A stretch of DNA of 64,000 bases from Pyrenula massariospora (GCA_021030905.1 JAGFMI010000013.1:1116001-1180000); one strand, 5' to 3'. Numbered from the stretch's first letter, positions 19,613 through 32,743 are shown. Notes: a model not told the origin generated them from the letters alone. Made by a program: numbers and translations.

Positions 19613-22600
19613 ATGGCAAGGAAAAAGCGCCAGAGAATTAGCTATGGTGCGATCGCCATGAGCATTTGTTTCAAACGTCTTGAGCTTATCTTTCTGCAGT
19701 CCTTCCTCTTGCCAACTCCCCGGGGGGCCACAGACTGGGTGTGAACGGCCTTGCCTTGGATAGAGACCAGAATATTCTGTGCGTGTCGCAAGTAAACAAA
19801 CAATCTCGGGCCCTGCTAAAAACCTTCTCTAGCTATTCCGGCGGTCGCGATGGTGTGATCTGCGCCTGGGACCTCAATTTCAACGTCAGACGCAAGGCCA
19901 CGGACGACCCCTTTGCCTCTCCTGAAGACTCTTCTACGGATTCGCATTCAAAGCCCCCCCAATCCACATTTCGAGACCAAGTCCAAGCTCACACTCACTG
20001 GGTTAATGATGTGATTTTGACGCAAGGGAACTCTGCTCTTGTATCGGCGTCCTCTGACGTTACCGTAAAGGTATGGCGGCCATTTTCGGAAGAAGCACAT
20101 ACAGCACAGACTGTGGGAGTACATAGCGACTACGTCAAGACACTGACAACACCCACTTCTAATACGAACTGGGTCGCGTCCGGAGGGTTGGACCACAAAA
20201 TAATCTTATGGGATCTAAATGGCGCGGGCGATAAGCTACAGATTGATGTTGGTAAAAGAGATGATGTCGCGAAAGGGTCTATATACGCCCTCTGTGCAAG
20301 AGGCTCGATCCTCGCAAGCGGCGGCCCCGAGAGCGTCGCCCGCGTGTGGGATCCAAGGACCGGAAAAAGCATCACGAAATTAGTAGGACACACCGATAAC
20401 ATTCGTGATATACTAATCAGCGAGGATGGCGAGACTGTGATGACGGCTTCATCCGACCAGACCGTAAAGCTGTGGTCCATGGCTGCTGGGAGGTGTATGC
20501 ATACTCTGACAATGCACAACGACAGTGTATGGTCGTTGTACTCCGACCATCCTCGACTAGCATTATTCTACTCATCTGACCGCTCTGGCCTCGTTGCAAA
20601 AACAGATACCAGGGATGCTCAAGAGGTCGACGAAGGAATCAGTGTAGCTGTCTGTCAGGAGCATGATGGGGTCAACAAAATCCTTGCAGAGGGCGATTAC
20701 ATATGGACAGCAACGTCAAGTTCTAGTATAAATCGATGGCGAGACGTCGACACGGAAGCAGACATCGAGGAGCCTCCGAACCAAGCTGATGAGGATGATC
20801 AGAGGCCGACGCCTGAACCTGCTCCAGGTACCGCAAATCCCGTAGTCAATGGTACTTCCAAGACACCGAACATCCCTTTCAACTCTACTTTGAGATTATC
20901 AATAACGTCTCCTTTACGCGGCACACGGTCTAGAGAGCTAGACAGCGTAGGCACCTTTCCAGCCACAAGTATTCGAAAACCATCAGAGGTCGTATTGGAC
21001 CGTGACCTTGGAATTGTCGTACCCGTCCGCGAGCTGGCCGAGGAGTGCATCGAAGGGCAGAATGGACTTATTAAACATAGCTTGCTGAATGATCGAAAAC
21101 GCGTTCTAACACTGGATACAGCTGGAGAAGTCGTATTATGGGACCTATTAAAGGTGTGCTGGTGAACACTTTTCCTCTTTCCAAGACTAACGCCTTAAGT
21201 GTGTGCCGATACGATCATTCGGCAAAGGTCACCTGGACGATGTTCTGCAAGAAATTAATACAGTAGAAAGTGTGGCCAATTGGTGTGCTGTCGACACTAG
21301 AACGGGAAAATTATCCGTGATGTTAGAAGAAAACTATTGCTTTGATGCCGAGATGTATGCAGATGATATTGAAATTGAGGAAACGATTGATTTTAGAGAG
21401 GACCAGAGAAGTATGTCTACCGCGGAAAACCTTGAAAGATACTAACGTCATTTTTCTTTCGAAATAGTCAACTTAGGGAAATGGGTATTGCGAAGCCTCT
21501 TTTCTGGTCTTATCGACGAAGAGATTCGAAGAGATGAAGCTCACCGCCAGTCCCTTAGCTCAACTCCCAGGCAAAGCACAGGTCTACAGAGGGGCAATGC
21601 ACCCATATCTATAGATATTCCAAAAACGAGTGCCGATTCTTCCGGTCTGGATGACGATGCATCAACGGTGACTCCTAAGCCGACTACCAATGGATTAGCG
21701 CTGAAGACACCTGGGCTTTCGATAGGAGTAGCTACACCTGGCGGCCTACAACCGCAGATATCAGCCCACGCACTTCTCCCTGCGACCAGCGAAGAGGATT
21801 CCACACTACAGAAAACCAAGTCTCATGCGAGTCAAGGAAATAATGCAGTTGAAAAGCCTCATGACTATTTTTCTGCTAACCCAAATACCTCCTCTGAGAC
21901 TTCCTCCGAAGGCGTTAAGGCACCTAGCACCCCAAGCGAAGCTGTCCTCGGGACAACGCCGACCTCTCCAACTGATCCTGAAAAGGCTGAGGAAAAGAAG
22001 AAAGGCCTTTTCGGCAAAAAGTTCCAGATGAACTTCCCCAAAAAGCTTGGCCGTTCATCTGTCGAAGTCAAGCCGCAAGTCGCTGAAGAAAAGTCCGAGG
22101 ACTCTGATAAGTCATCCGAGAAAGAAGAAAAGGTCTTCGATGACAACTTCCATGGCGTGATTCAGAAGATCCGGTACGAATATGAAGAGAATCTGTCGCA
22201 CAACCCTGAACAAGCTATCGTCTCCTCAATCGCACCTAGCCTTCCCACCGAGACCCCAGTCCTTAGGCCTCCAGCACAGACGCTTATTCTTATTCAAGAG
22301 GACAATCCCGATTCTGGAGGAGTACAGGATCTCTATTGGGGCACCGTCGCAACGCTTGGCAAGGATGTCGACGTCATCGAGAAGCTCGCCCCTATGTGGC
22401 TGGGCGATTTGCTCCTCAGGGTATATCTCCCTTTCTTCTTGTCATCTGCTTGGTTTTTTAAATTAACTATGCCTTAGAACCTCTTGCCTTCCAAGGAGCC
22501 TGTAAAGGTCTCATTTATTCTCCAGCCGCTGCCTGACGGTGCTGCAACCCTGCCATCTATCTCCCCCAACCCTGCCTCCGCTGCTACAGGTCCCGGCACT

Positions 22601-22942
22601 TCCGACCCTGCTCGCCTCAACGCCAACCGCATGCTCCGCGCAAAAAAAATTATGGCCTACATTGCGGAGCGGATCGAGCCAGCGCCCGAGAAACCAGATC
22701 CGGATGCGCTGAAGCCGGAGGAGTATCTTGAGCTGTATTGCCATGGACAAAAGATAGGACCAAATATGACGCTTGCGACTCTGAGAGTGCACGTGTGGAG
22801 GACGGGAGGGGATGTATTGCTAGAGTATAAGGCGAACGGAAAGAAGAAGATCGGGGGAGTCAAGGGGCTAGGAGTCGCGGATGGGGAACTGGACCAAAAC
22901 AAAGTGGACAGGCTGGAGGATGGAGGAGAGATGAAGGTATAG
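19613..22942 (+). CDS. WD-repeat protein WDR48/UAF1 (Bun107), deubiquitinase cofactor
   Basis: About 1020 residues. An N-terminal WD40 propeller ([70 protein letters not shown]) is followed by a linker and a C-terminal DUF3337-type region with ubiquitin-like features ([19 protein letters not shown]). Homologues bind and activate USP1/12/46-type deubiquitinases (fission yeast Bun107 with Ubp9). Exons: 19613-19646, 19700-19778, 19833-21153, 21200-21410, 21468-22420, 22478-22942, all with GT-AG introns of 46-57 bp. The first exon ([11 protein letters not shown]) joins [20 protein letters not shown], and intron 2 removes a stop-free stretch to give NILYSGGRDG. The S/T/P- and K/E-rich segment after [15 protein letters not shown] is probably disordered. 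Confidence 0.92.
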
Positions 22943-23572
22943 ACAACCCGTCTCCCTACTTCTTGCGGGCTTGGAGTAGCTGCACTTGGTGCTGATGTCA
23001 TCGGGACATGACATACCGAATCTAGATGGTATGTGATTTCATGAAAGCATCAGATGCGCAGGGCCAAGCTAGATGATCGGACACCCCATAGTAGGTGGTT
23101 GTTTGTAACCATATAAAAGTCGGCGACGGGACAGATAGTACCACGCCTGGAATATGGATTCTCATGCATCTGGCTCCAGAACACTGCCGAAAGATTACCT
23201 TCGTTATCTCATGAGATGAAAGGCAATAATACTGTGGATTCAGCATAAGCCAACTAATACGATCCCTCCAACAAAATAAGGCGTCTTAGAGAATGTATCT
23301 AACGCTCCACGCGGAGGAGCACCCTAATGAGCCACAAAACCTGTCACTGTTTTCAAATTGTCCAACAGCGAGGGTGCTTTACCTTCCTTTCTTTCAATAA
23401 TCATGCCTCGTAGATTCTAGTGCTTTAAAGTGAGCACAAAAGGTAGCCAAGCGCTGAAGAAATGAAGTCACCAAACTTATCATAGAATGTACTATAGCTG
23501 CGCGAACACATCCAATATAAATTCAGGTATGCTCGATTCAGATGTCTTCCGACTGCTGGTAACACATAAACC
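22943..23572. other. Convergent intergenic stretch (WDR48 / uL23m)
   Basis: 3' flanks of two convergent genes, AT-rich, with no gene or repeat that I can support. Confidence 0.5.
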
Positions 23573-24441
23573 TCACGGCCGAAAATTGGGTCCGGAGTCT
23601 TGTCCCTGCATCGCCCATCGGTCCACTGGGAAATTTTGCCACGTCGGTTTCCACTGTTCCTTTCCCTCCAGGAGCGCTTGTGCCTGTTTCGCAATTGACG
23701 ATGAATATCCCTTTGTCATTTTTTGGCTGGCATCTGGCATGATCTTCTCCTGCCTCTCCTGCGAATCTTTCTCCGACGCAAAATACTCCTTCTTCTCCCA
23801 ATCTGTAAAATCCTTCACTTCCTCTGGCCATTCGAAGGACTCAACTAGCTCCACGGTCATCTTCTTCTTGCTAGGCTCTCTCTTCAACGGTCCTAGGGTT
23901 TGGGGAAAGACTCCAGATGATAAGATTTGTGAGCGGGTAAGTTTGCCCTGGACAACGTAGGAGCGGACGTGGAGGACTTTCACGCCATAGACTCGGTCAA
24001 GGAAATCGCGAAGATCAAGCTTGCTGAAGGACAGAGGGACCCAGAAAGAGGCGAATTTGGGAGGGAGATGTGGTGTCCGGATCAGTGTAATGGTGAAATC
24101 GGGGCTATAGAATAAGTGGTATTAGACCATGATCCTGGACGCGGATGGCTAGCAAGGAAAGCTCACAGGTAGACTTGTTTCCGAAAATTAAGTGGGACGT
24201 GTTTGGGTGTTGATAGGAACCTAGCTGGGTCTACGAGGAGAGCCTTTTCTCTCTTCGCAAATGAGGCTTCGTCATGGGCCTTTAGGCCGTGATAGAATTC
24301 CGCAACGTCGGCTGAGACTTTGTGTCCCTTAATATTGACAAATTGCACGTTAGACCCTTTTGGAATCCACTTTTTCTTGGTAGGCTCTTTCAGAAACACA
24401 GGACGGTGTCCATTGAAGAGTCGCAATCGCAGGCGTGGCAT
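23573..24441 (-). CDS. MRP20: Mitochondrial large-subunit ribosomal protein uL23m (MRP20 type)
   Basis: About 268 residues. The core reads VYLPDFTITLIRTPHLPPKF, then FWVPLSFSKLDLRDFLDRVY and GVKVLHVRSYVVQGK, the L23 fold found at the peptide exit tunnel. N-terminal extension MPRLRLRLFNGHRPVFLKEP is basic and fits mitochondrial targeting. The C-terminal extension is rich in K, E and W. Exons 24441-24167 and 24104-23573; the intron is 24166-24105 (GTGAGC...CTATAG) with a CTAAT branch site, and the join falls inside VYL/PDF. Upstream is the divergent RPN1 gene. Confidence 0.88.
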
Positions 24442-24861
24442 TGCCTCGTATTGCGCTAGCGAAAAGTGAAGTGACTCCTAAGTCGAACAACAGAAGCCCC
24501 TATACGAAGTCGAGGAGGCTGCAATCGCATTGCGCTTGCGAATCACATACCTAGGTACCTATGTATCTGAGTGGGTGCAGAAACTTGGTCGAAGTTTTAA
24601 TTCAGTGACGCCGGCCCCAGCTCCCAGCTCCCAGCTCCGCGGCTTCGGTCGATCGGCGGGAGCTTATTTTCAAGCCGCAATATTGTTCTTCTCCCAAGCT
24701 CCAGCAACCTTGACAAATCAATATCCTCCTCTGCACCTTTCGAAAGTGACTACTGTATTCAAATCGATAACCGTTCAAGAAAGCCATCAACGGTCTGGAG
24801 TACAGGCAGAATTTGAGCAGTGCCGAAGATTTCGCCTCGTTTCCGCAAGGTAGCCTGTAGC
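24442..24861. other. Divergent promoter uL23m / RPN1
   Basis: 420 bp between divergent starts. It contains a palindromic TACCTAGGTACCTA cluster (about 24548-24561) and a three-copy 7-mer AGCTCCC tandem (24617-24638). No PACE (GGTGGCAAA) proteasome element is present on either strand. Confidence 0.55.
24617..24638. repeat. Short tandem repeat, three copies of AGCTCCC
   Basis: Three nearly perfect 7-bp units in the promoter upstream of RPN1, too short to be a mobile element and probably prone to slippage. Confidence 0.6.
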
Positions 24862-27759
24862 ATGGCAAGGGACGAGAAGAAACCCTCGGCGGCGGAAAAG
24901 GGGAAGGGCAAGGCGGACGGCATTGAAGATACAAGCTCGGACAAGAAGCCTCCAAAGGACAAGCAAGATTCGAATGGCAAGCCCGCGACCAATGGCAAAC
25001 TCGTGGATGATCTCCCGGAAGGTATGCCTATGACGCTGGAACTTTCTGTTCAATGGCTACATGAATAGACTGAGCTAATGCGGCGAGACAGAGGAGCTTA
25101 ATGAGGAAGATCAGCAGCTCAAGGGCGAGCTCGAGATGCTTGTCGAGAGATTACAGGTGGGCGATGTCAAGTAACTAGACGAGCTGTGGCTAACATCTAT
25201 TTCATTAGGAACCTGACACTTCCCTTTATCAACCGGCTCTCGATGCAATCAAGAACTTTATAAAAACCTCCACTTCTTCGATGACTGCAGTCCCTAAGCC
25301 ATTAAAATTCCTACGCCCTCACTACGACGAGCTCACGGGCCTATACGAGAAATGGCCAAGTGGGCAAGACAAGGTTTGTCATGTAATGGCGCTTATCACA
25401 GTAAACACTGAAATCAAAACAGGATTCTCTTGCTGACATGCTCTCGGTCCTGGGAATGACATACGGCGATGAGGAGAAGCTAGAGACTCTTAAATACCGA
25501 CTTCTCACCAAGTCTGACGATCTTGGATCTTGGGGGCATGAGTACATCCGGCATCTTGCTCTGGAAATCGGGCAAGAATACCAAAATCGTCTCACTGACG
25601 AGCAAGATGTCCAGGACTTGGTTGATTTGGCTCTGTCTCTAGTCCCTTATTTCCTGAGCCATAACGCCGAGGCCGACGCGGTCGATCTGTTGAGCGAGCT
25701 GGAAATGATAGAAGTGATTCCACGTTTCCTCGATGAGAATACGTTCTCGCGAGTCTGCCTGTATATGGTCAGCATGGTCAATCTACTCACATACCCTGAA
25801 GATCATCAATTTCTAAGGACAGCTCACGAAATATACGTGAAGTATAATAAACTGACACAGGCTGTTGTCATTGCAATACGACTGAATGACGTGGAGTTGA
25901 TCAAGAAAGATTTTGCTTCAACAAACGATGCTGCTCTGAAGAAGCAGATGGCATTTCTGGCAGCGCGGCAACATATTTGGCTCGACTTACCAGAAGCCGA
26001 GGATGACCCAGAGCTTCAAGCGTCGTTAGACAATGCCCAATTATCGAATCATTTCAAATCTTTGGCCAAAGAGTTGAATATACTGGATCCTCGGATGCCT
26101 GAAGATATCTACAAGACGCACCTGGAAAATAATAGGGGCGGTGGTTCTTCAGCCGACTCCGCGAAACACAATTTAGCGAGCGCTTTCGTAAATGCTTTTG
26201 TAAATGCCGGATTCGGCAGCGATAAGATGATGCTTGTCGAAGGTGACCAAAAGCCTTGGATATGGAAGACTAAAGATGATGGCATGCTTTCGACTACGGC
26301 CTCAGCAGGTCTATTGCTGCACTGGGATGTTGAAGCTGGGCTGGACAAAATCGATAAGTTCTCGTATGTTACAGAAGAACCTGTGAAAGCCGGTGCCATG
26401 TTGGCATATGGTATTCTGAACTCGGGGGTGCGGGTAGAGAATGACCCGGTATTTGCCCTGCTCGCTGAGCACGACAATCTCTACAATAAGAGTGTTCCTG
26501 TCAGGATGGCTTCGATCATGGGTCTTGGCCTCTCGTATGCAGGAACGAATTCGGAACCCCTACTGGAGGTACTCTTACCGATTGTAGAGGACTCGAGACT
26601 TGAAATGCAGCTTTCAGCCATGGCGGCGGTCTCTTTGGGCATGATTTTTGTTGGTTCCTCGAATCATCAAGTCAGCGAAGCTATCGCGAACACACTCATG
26701 GACGAGGAAAGACAAAAGCACCTGAAAGACAAATGGACGAGATTCATGTCGCTTGGACTGGCCTTGCTCTATTTTGGGAGACAAGAGGAGGTTGAAGTGG
26801 TTTTAGACATTTTGAAAGCCATCGACCATCCCATGGCTCAACCCACTTCGGTTCTGGCATCGGTTTGCGCCTGGGCAGGCACAGGAACGGTGCTGAAGCT
26901 ACAAGAACTTTTGCATATTTGCAACGACCACATTGAAGAGAAGGATGAGAAGAAAGGAGAGGAGCTGGTCCAGTCATATGCCGTGCTCGGGCTGTCTTTA
27001 ATCGCCATGGGCGAGGATGTCGGACAAGACATGATCCTGCGGCAATTCGGGCATTTGATGCACTACGGAGAAGCGAACATTCGAAAAGCAATCCCGCTAG
27101 CCATGGGACTCATTAGTCCAAGTAACCCCCAGATGAAGGTATATGATACCCTCTCAAGATATAGTCACGATAACGATAACGACGTGGCCGTCAATGCCAT
27201 TTTCGCCATGGGTCTCCTTGGGGCGGGCACGAACAATGCACGGCTGGCCCAGCTTCTACGGCAATTAGCAAGCTATTATCATCGAGACCAAAATTCGCTT
27301 TTCATGGTGCGAATCGCCCAAGGTCTTCTCCACATGGGTAAAGGCACCTTATCGGTGAACCCCTTCCACACCGATCGCCAGGTCCTGTCTCGGGTCGCAG
27401 CTGCTGGGCTTCTCACCGTCTTGGTGTCACTCATTGACGCCAAGCAATTCATCCTTGCCGACTCTCACTACCTTCTTTACTTCTTAGTTACGGCTATGCA
27501 ACCGCGTTTCCTGGTAACTCTAGATGAGAAGCTGCAGCCACTACAAGTCAACGTGCGTGTCGGTCAAGCCGTCGACGTCGTCGGTCAAGCGGGCCGTCCA
27601 AAGACCATTACCGGATGGCAGACTCAGAGCACGCCGGTCTTACTGGCCTATGGTGAAAGGGCGGAGCTGGAAGATGAAGAGTACATTAGTCTGAGCAGCA
27701 CGTTGGAAGGGCTGGTGATTCTACGGAAGAATCCGGAATGGGAAGGAAACTCCAAATAG
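24862..27759 (+). CDS. RPN1: 26S proteasome regulatory subunit RPN1
   Basis: About 908 residues. Base subunit of the 19S particle and scaffold for ubiquitin-like receptors and Ubp6. The N-terminus is charged (K/E/D-rich); the conserved core begins EELNEEDQQLKGELEMLVERL and is followed by DMLSVLGMTYGDEEKLETLKYRL, SWGHEYIRHLALEIGQEY, and the Leu/Ala/Gly proteasome-cyclosome repeats (VRMASIMGLGLSYAGT, LSAMAAVSLGMIFVG, NIRKAIPLAMGLISPSNP, VAVNAIFAMGLLGAGTNNAR). Exons: 24862-25021, 25092-25156, 25209-25373, 25423-27759; introns GTATGC, GTGGGC and GTTTGT, all ending AG in phase. The C-terminus, EYISLSSTLEGLVILRKNPE, is that of the family. RIO2 follows on the same strand. Confidence 0.96.
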
Positions 27760-28301
27760 ATGAGAGCTACAGGAGCATCAATTGTATGTGGGTCCAGATG
27801 ACATATGTTTTAGCATGGGCGTTTTACCGCGACTTCGTTAGCATCCCCAGCCTGAACTTCTGAAAGCAGGCCGCTACTGGTAGAAGGAAGGTTCCATAGG
27901 CATGACCACAGGGTTTGTAATAGATTGTTTTGAAACCATATCACGCGAAGACAGTCATTGGCGCGCATGACAACGGAGGTTTAGGACCTAGGACAAGATG
28001 AATGTTCGTCATGAATTAAGCTGTAAATCTGCCCTCTGCATGCATACCTTCAGTGGGTACTGGGGGCGCTCAAGGTAGGTAGGAATCGTCTTCGCATCAA
28101 GTTAAACCCGACTCGAGGGACTGCAAAATAGAGTTTATCGATAACAGAATATCATTGGATATGCCACTCTCATCCGCCGCACTCAAGGCGGTATTGCTTC
28201 AATTGTGCCTCCTTCGCTGGCGTTTCATGTAACTTAGGGGTACAGTCTCATTAATCAACTGAAGCTAATGGCCGAGATTTGACCTTGGTGGCAAAGCAAA
28301 G
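27760..28301. other. Intergenic stretch RPN1 / RIO2
   Basis: 3' end of RPN1 and promoter of RIO2. A GGTAGGTAGG run lies at 28074-28083 and a GGTGGCAAA word at 28287-28295, seven bases before the RIO2 ATG. No gene is seen. Confidence 0.5.
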
Positions 28302-29683
28302 ATGAGACTTGATACAAAGTCGATGCGCTACCTCTCCAACGAGGATTGGCGCGTCCTGACCGCAGTGCGTTTGCCCGACCACTCTTCATTTTCACCTGAG
28401 CTGACGGCTAATGACCAGGCCTTGTAGGTCGAGACTGGGAGCCGCAATCATGAAGTCGTCCCTACCCCCCTCATCGTCCAGCTGTCTGGTCTTCGCGGTG
28501 CTAGCGGAGTCCACAAATCAATATCAACGCTTGCGAAGATCAATCTAATTGCGCGAGTTAAAAATGCTACGTGTAGGTTTCCTAGACTTGCAGGCCGGCA
28601 TAGCGCGCTGATGAACAAGATGATGGCTATCGCCTCACATACGGTGGTCTCGACTACCTGGCCCTCCACTCCCTCCAGAAGCAAAATGCTATCTACTCCG
28701 TCGGCAACCAGATCGGCGTGGGCAAAGAGTCCGACATTGTCGTTGTCGCAAATCAGACTGGCGAGCAAATGATCCTCAAGATCCATCGCTTAGGACGCAT
28801 ATCCTTCCGCACAGTCAAGAATAACAGAGACTATTTACGGAATAGGAAGTCGGCGTCGTGGATGTACATGTCGCGATTAGCGGCGTCGAAGGAGTACAAC
28901 TATATGCAAGCCTTACAACAAGCGCAGTTCCCAGTCCCCAAACCGATAGCCCAAAATCGTCATGTCGTCTTGATGAGTCTCGTCGACGCCTTTCCCCTGC
29001 GTCAAATTTCGTCAGTCCCAGACCCGCCATCGCTTTATGCGGAACTAATAGAGTTGATTGTCCGGCTCGCGGGAGTAGGGCTGATCCACGGTGACTTCAA
29101 CGAGTTCAATGTACTTATCCAGGAAGGGGAGGAGCATCCTCGGAACGCAGCGTCCACTCGGGCAATAGCAAGTATAACAGAGCCTCCTGGATCACTACAA
29201 TCTTCTTCAGATCCACTTCCAAATACAGCTTCTTCCGCAAGCACCATATCCTCGCCGCATACGATCAACCCAATCCCGATCCTCATAGACTTCCCCCAGA
29301 TGCTGTCTGTCGATCACCCGAACGCCTCAACTTATTTCGCCCGCGATGTTGACTGTGTCAAATCCTTCTTTGCGCGCAGATTCCATTTCACGAGCGACGA
29401 GGCGGGTCCGTTTTTTGAGGAAGCTAAAAAGGGGCTCGTCAAAGACCCAGCACAGCGGCTGGATGTTGTGGTGGAAGCTAGTGGGTTTTCAAGGAAGATG
29501 GCGAAGGAGTTGGAGGCATACATGGACAGTGTCGGAGTTGATGGGGATCATCGGGTTGAGGATCGGGATTGGGAAGACGACGAAGACGCCAGTGAGGAGG
29601 GTGATGGAGAGGATGAAGGGGTGGATAGCGCTGGCGAAGAGAATGGGGGACTAGGTGAGGAATTGAGACAAGCTGATAGGTAG
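28302..29683 (+). CDS. RIO2: Atypical protein kinase RIO2
   Basis: About 423 residues. Cytoplasmic ATPase/kinase needed for late maturation of the 40S subunit. An N-terminal winged helix (MRLDTKSMRYLSNEDWRVLTA, RNHEVVPTPLI, GGVHK-like GASGVHKSIS, YDGYRLTYGGLDYLAL) precedes the RIO kinase domain with P-loop IGVGKESDIVVV, catalytic HGDFNEFN and metal-binding LIDFPQMLS. The sequence between the catalytic loop and the DFP motif is long and S/P-rich (about 50 residues). The acidic D/E tail is typical. Exons: 28302-28364, 28428-28572, 28620-29683. Intron 2 uses GTAGGT at 28573, which gives NAT/YDGYRLTYGG; the overlapping GT two bases earlier gives the wrong phase. The 3' end converges with LON2, about 205 bp away. 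Confidence 0.95.
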
Positions 29684-29887
29684 CATGACGAGGGCACGTT
29701 GACAGTGAGAAAAAGATGAGTAAGCGCATGATTCGTGTCACGACGAGGAGAACAGAATCTGGTCGGCAACTTCGTCCATACAGGTAGGGTACATGGCATC
29801 AGTACGCGAGAATTATGGACATTATAAAAAAGAAGCTACCGTATGCAAGCTGCATCAAAATCAGGTCGTTTCTAAACACTGCTCATT

Positions 29888-32743
29888 CTAAAGCTGGCTA
29901 TCAATGCCTTCGAAATGCCCGCCTAGTGCCCATTGCGAGTCGGGCCATATAAATCGGATCGCCTGCCAGATATGCCTACCACGATGGTCAGTTCTAGGAG
30001 CTCCGTACCTAGTTTTGCAATAGACATTGAAGGCTGAAACTTACTTCACATAATGGATCCCCATTCCATCCTTTACTTCCTGTGGTACCTCCTTAACGTC
30101 CTTCCGATTGCCCGCCGGGAGCAACACTGTCTTAACTCCCGCCCGGCTCGCGCCGATGAGCTTCTGAACAATACCACCAACTGGGTGCACTTTTCCGCGG
30201 AGAGAGACTTCTCCGGTCATGGCCAGCGTTGGCGGGACCGCCTTGCCGGAGAAGAGGGAGATCAGGGCAACCGTGTGCGCCAGACCGGCCGAAGGGCCAT
30301 CCTTGGGGATCGCCCCAGAAGGACAGTGGACATGAATGCTGCGGCTTTTCATGATGTCCTCGTCCAGACTATGTGTCAAGCCGAGGTCGTATGAATGTGC
30401 CTTCACCCAACTCAGAGCGACCTCAACCGACTCCTTGAGAACGTCGCCTAACTTCCCGGTCAGCTGGACTCGGCCGTTCCCGGGCATGTCAGCGACCTCG
30501 ATGAAGAGGATGCTGCCCTGATTACCGGTCGAGTAGGCAACCAGCCCGGTCACTACACCAGGTCTCGACCGCTTTTCAGCAATCTCGTCATCAAACTTGG
30601 CGATACCGAGGATGTCCTCGAGCCCGTCAACGGAGACAGCTGGGCTGTATGTTTCAGGCTTAGAGGCGTCTTGCGCATCAGCAAATTGGACAGCCTTATA
30701 GCGACAGATGGAGCCAAGTTCTCGCTCGAGGTTGCGAACTCCAGACTCACGGGTGTAGGAGGTAATAACTGTATCAATCAATTCGTCAGAAAGCTGGACC
30801 TGGCTACCTTCGAGACCGTTGGTTCTGATTTGTTTGGGGATGAGGTGCTGTTTTGCGATGTGACGTTTCTCGACAGTAGTGTAACCGGCAAGATGAATCG
30901 TTTCCATACGATCAAGGAGAGGGGGAGGGATGGTGTCCAGGGTATTTGCCGTAGCGATGAACAGAACCTTGCTGAGATCAATAGGAAGGTTGACATAGTG
31001 GTCGGAGAATGTGTGATTCTGCTCAGGGTCGAGAACTTCGAGCATGGCCGCTGATGGATCGCCATGGAAATTGGATCCGCCCACTTTGTCTATTTCATCT
31101 AGTAGGAAAACGGGATTATTGACCCCGGCCTTCCTCAAGCCACTGACAATTAGACCGGGCATGGCAGCCACGTAGGTCCGACGATGTCCTCGAATCTCAG
31201 CTTCATCGCGAACGCCGCCAAGCGATATGCGATGAAACTTGCGTCCTAGTGATGTTGCCACCGATCGTGCCAAGCTCGTCTTCCCAGTACCGGGAGGACC
31301 AACAAGCAGAAGTATGGGTGACTTGTCTACTCTTCTCTTGCTTTGAAGAGCTGCCAATTTGGTAGCCACTGCATCCTTGTCGGCTTGAGAAGCAGGATAC
31401 GACTCATTTCTATCCTTATCGTTCTCTGCTCTAAGCTCGGTTTCGAGTTTCGAGATTTGCGTGTCAAGATCTGCATTGACAGTCTGCTTGAGCTTCAAAA
31501 CCGCCAGGTATTCAAGTAATCGCTTCTTGATCTTCTCGAGACCATAATGGTCATCGTCTAGCTGCTTGCGGGCCCTGCCAAGGGTCTCAATGCCCAGACG
31601 GTCTTCTGTTCCTTTACTCCACGGAATTTCGGCCAATGTCTCTAGATAGGTCCGGATGACGTTGTGTTCAGCGTTGGCTGGATTCATTTTTTTGAGCCGC
31701 TTGATCTCTCTGTCGGCCACCTTCTTGGCTTCTGGAGGCAACCTGGCATTGTCAAGCCGTTGCTTCAGCTCGTCGACCTCGCTTGCCTCGCCCTCGTCGC
31801 TATCACCTCCTGGAGAACCTGAGAATCCGGGGGGCATTCCACTTAAGCCTGACATGGATCTTCTAGCTAATGCTTCCCTCTGCTTCTCGTCCAATTGAGA
31901 TATATCCAAACCAACATTAGCGGGCAAAGTTGTTGAGGTAATTGTGGTAACCTTCATGTTACCTTTGATAGAGTTGATTCGCTTAGTGAGTAGATCAACC
32001 ACGAGTCCTAATCTTTCTCGAGTATCCAGCGCTGCAAGAACCCTCAGCTTTTCATCAAAATCATGCTCGATGATTTCTGTCATGAAGTCAGCTAAACTTC
32101 CCGCCATAGAATAATTTTTCCTTGAGATGAACATCTCGAATCTGCGGGCAGTGACAGGGTGTAGTGCATTGTTTGATCGAAGAAGCGACGCTAGCCGCAG
32201 CAGTGTGAGAAGTTCTCTCGACAGTTGCTTCATTTCTACGAACAGGTTCCGGAGCTCTTTGTCGTCAGTATTTGGCTCGTCATCCAAATGCATTCTAACA
32301 TCCGCTTCCACGAATGGGCGTTCTTGTGTGACGCGATCAATTCGAAATCTGCAAACGCCTTCTACGACAAGGTGAGGCTCTGAAGTCGGCCTGCCCTGCA
32401 CCCCAATTATCTTTGCATGTGTACCATATCTGAAAATATCTTTCTTCGTTGCTCGGGAAGGGTCAATTACTGAGTCATTTGATGACCGTGGGCGGTCCTC
32501 TGGAGCATTTTTGAGGAGCCGCTGGCCGTCAGGACCTAGTCGTGAGGACCGAAGCGGTATACAGCCGATTGACAGAGCGTGCAGATCATTTCGAGACTGG
32601 ACGGTGCGGGAGAAGGCTGCAGAAAGCAAGGAGGGAATGTCTGCTCGATTCGAAATTGGAATTCTTAGGGTCGTACCGGGAAACAGGACGGCATCTGACG
32701 GGAGGGGAACAAGAGGTATGTGAGCAGACTTATCGAAACCCAT
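29888..32743 (-). CDS. Lon-type ATP-dependent protease, peroxisomal type (LON2/Pln)
   Basis: About 928 residues. Begins [20 protein letters not shown], the Lon substrate-binding domain, then the AAA+ domain with Walker A GPPGTGKT (near 480) and Walker [10 protein letters not shown], and the protease domain with catalytic Ser in DGPSAGL (near 818) and Lys in GGIVQKLIG (near 860). Exon 1 is 32743-30045; intron 30044-29976 (GTAAGT...GTGGTAG, 69 bp); exon 2, 29975-29888, adds [19 protein letters not shown] and ends in SQL, a PTS1-like tripeptide. That end and the N-terminus favour the peroxisomal matrix form over mitochondrial Pim1. The same frame stays open for at least 76 codons upstream without an ATG, and this stretch is Arg/Ser-rich; a near-cognate start there is possible but unproven. 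Confidence 0.93.

Noticed and set aside
28287-28295. GGTGGCAAA, an exact PACE element (Rpn4 site)
   Set aside because: Lies seven bases before the RIO2 ATG, so in the leader and not in a proteasome promoter; RPN1 itself lacks it. A chance match is likely.
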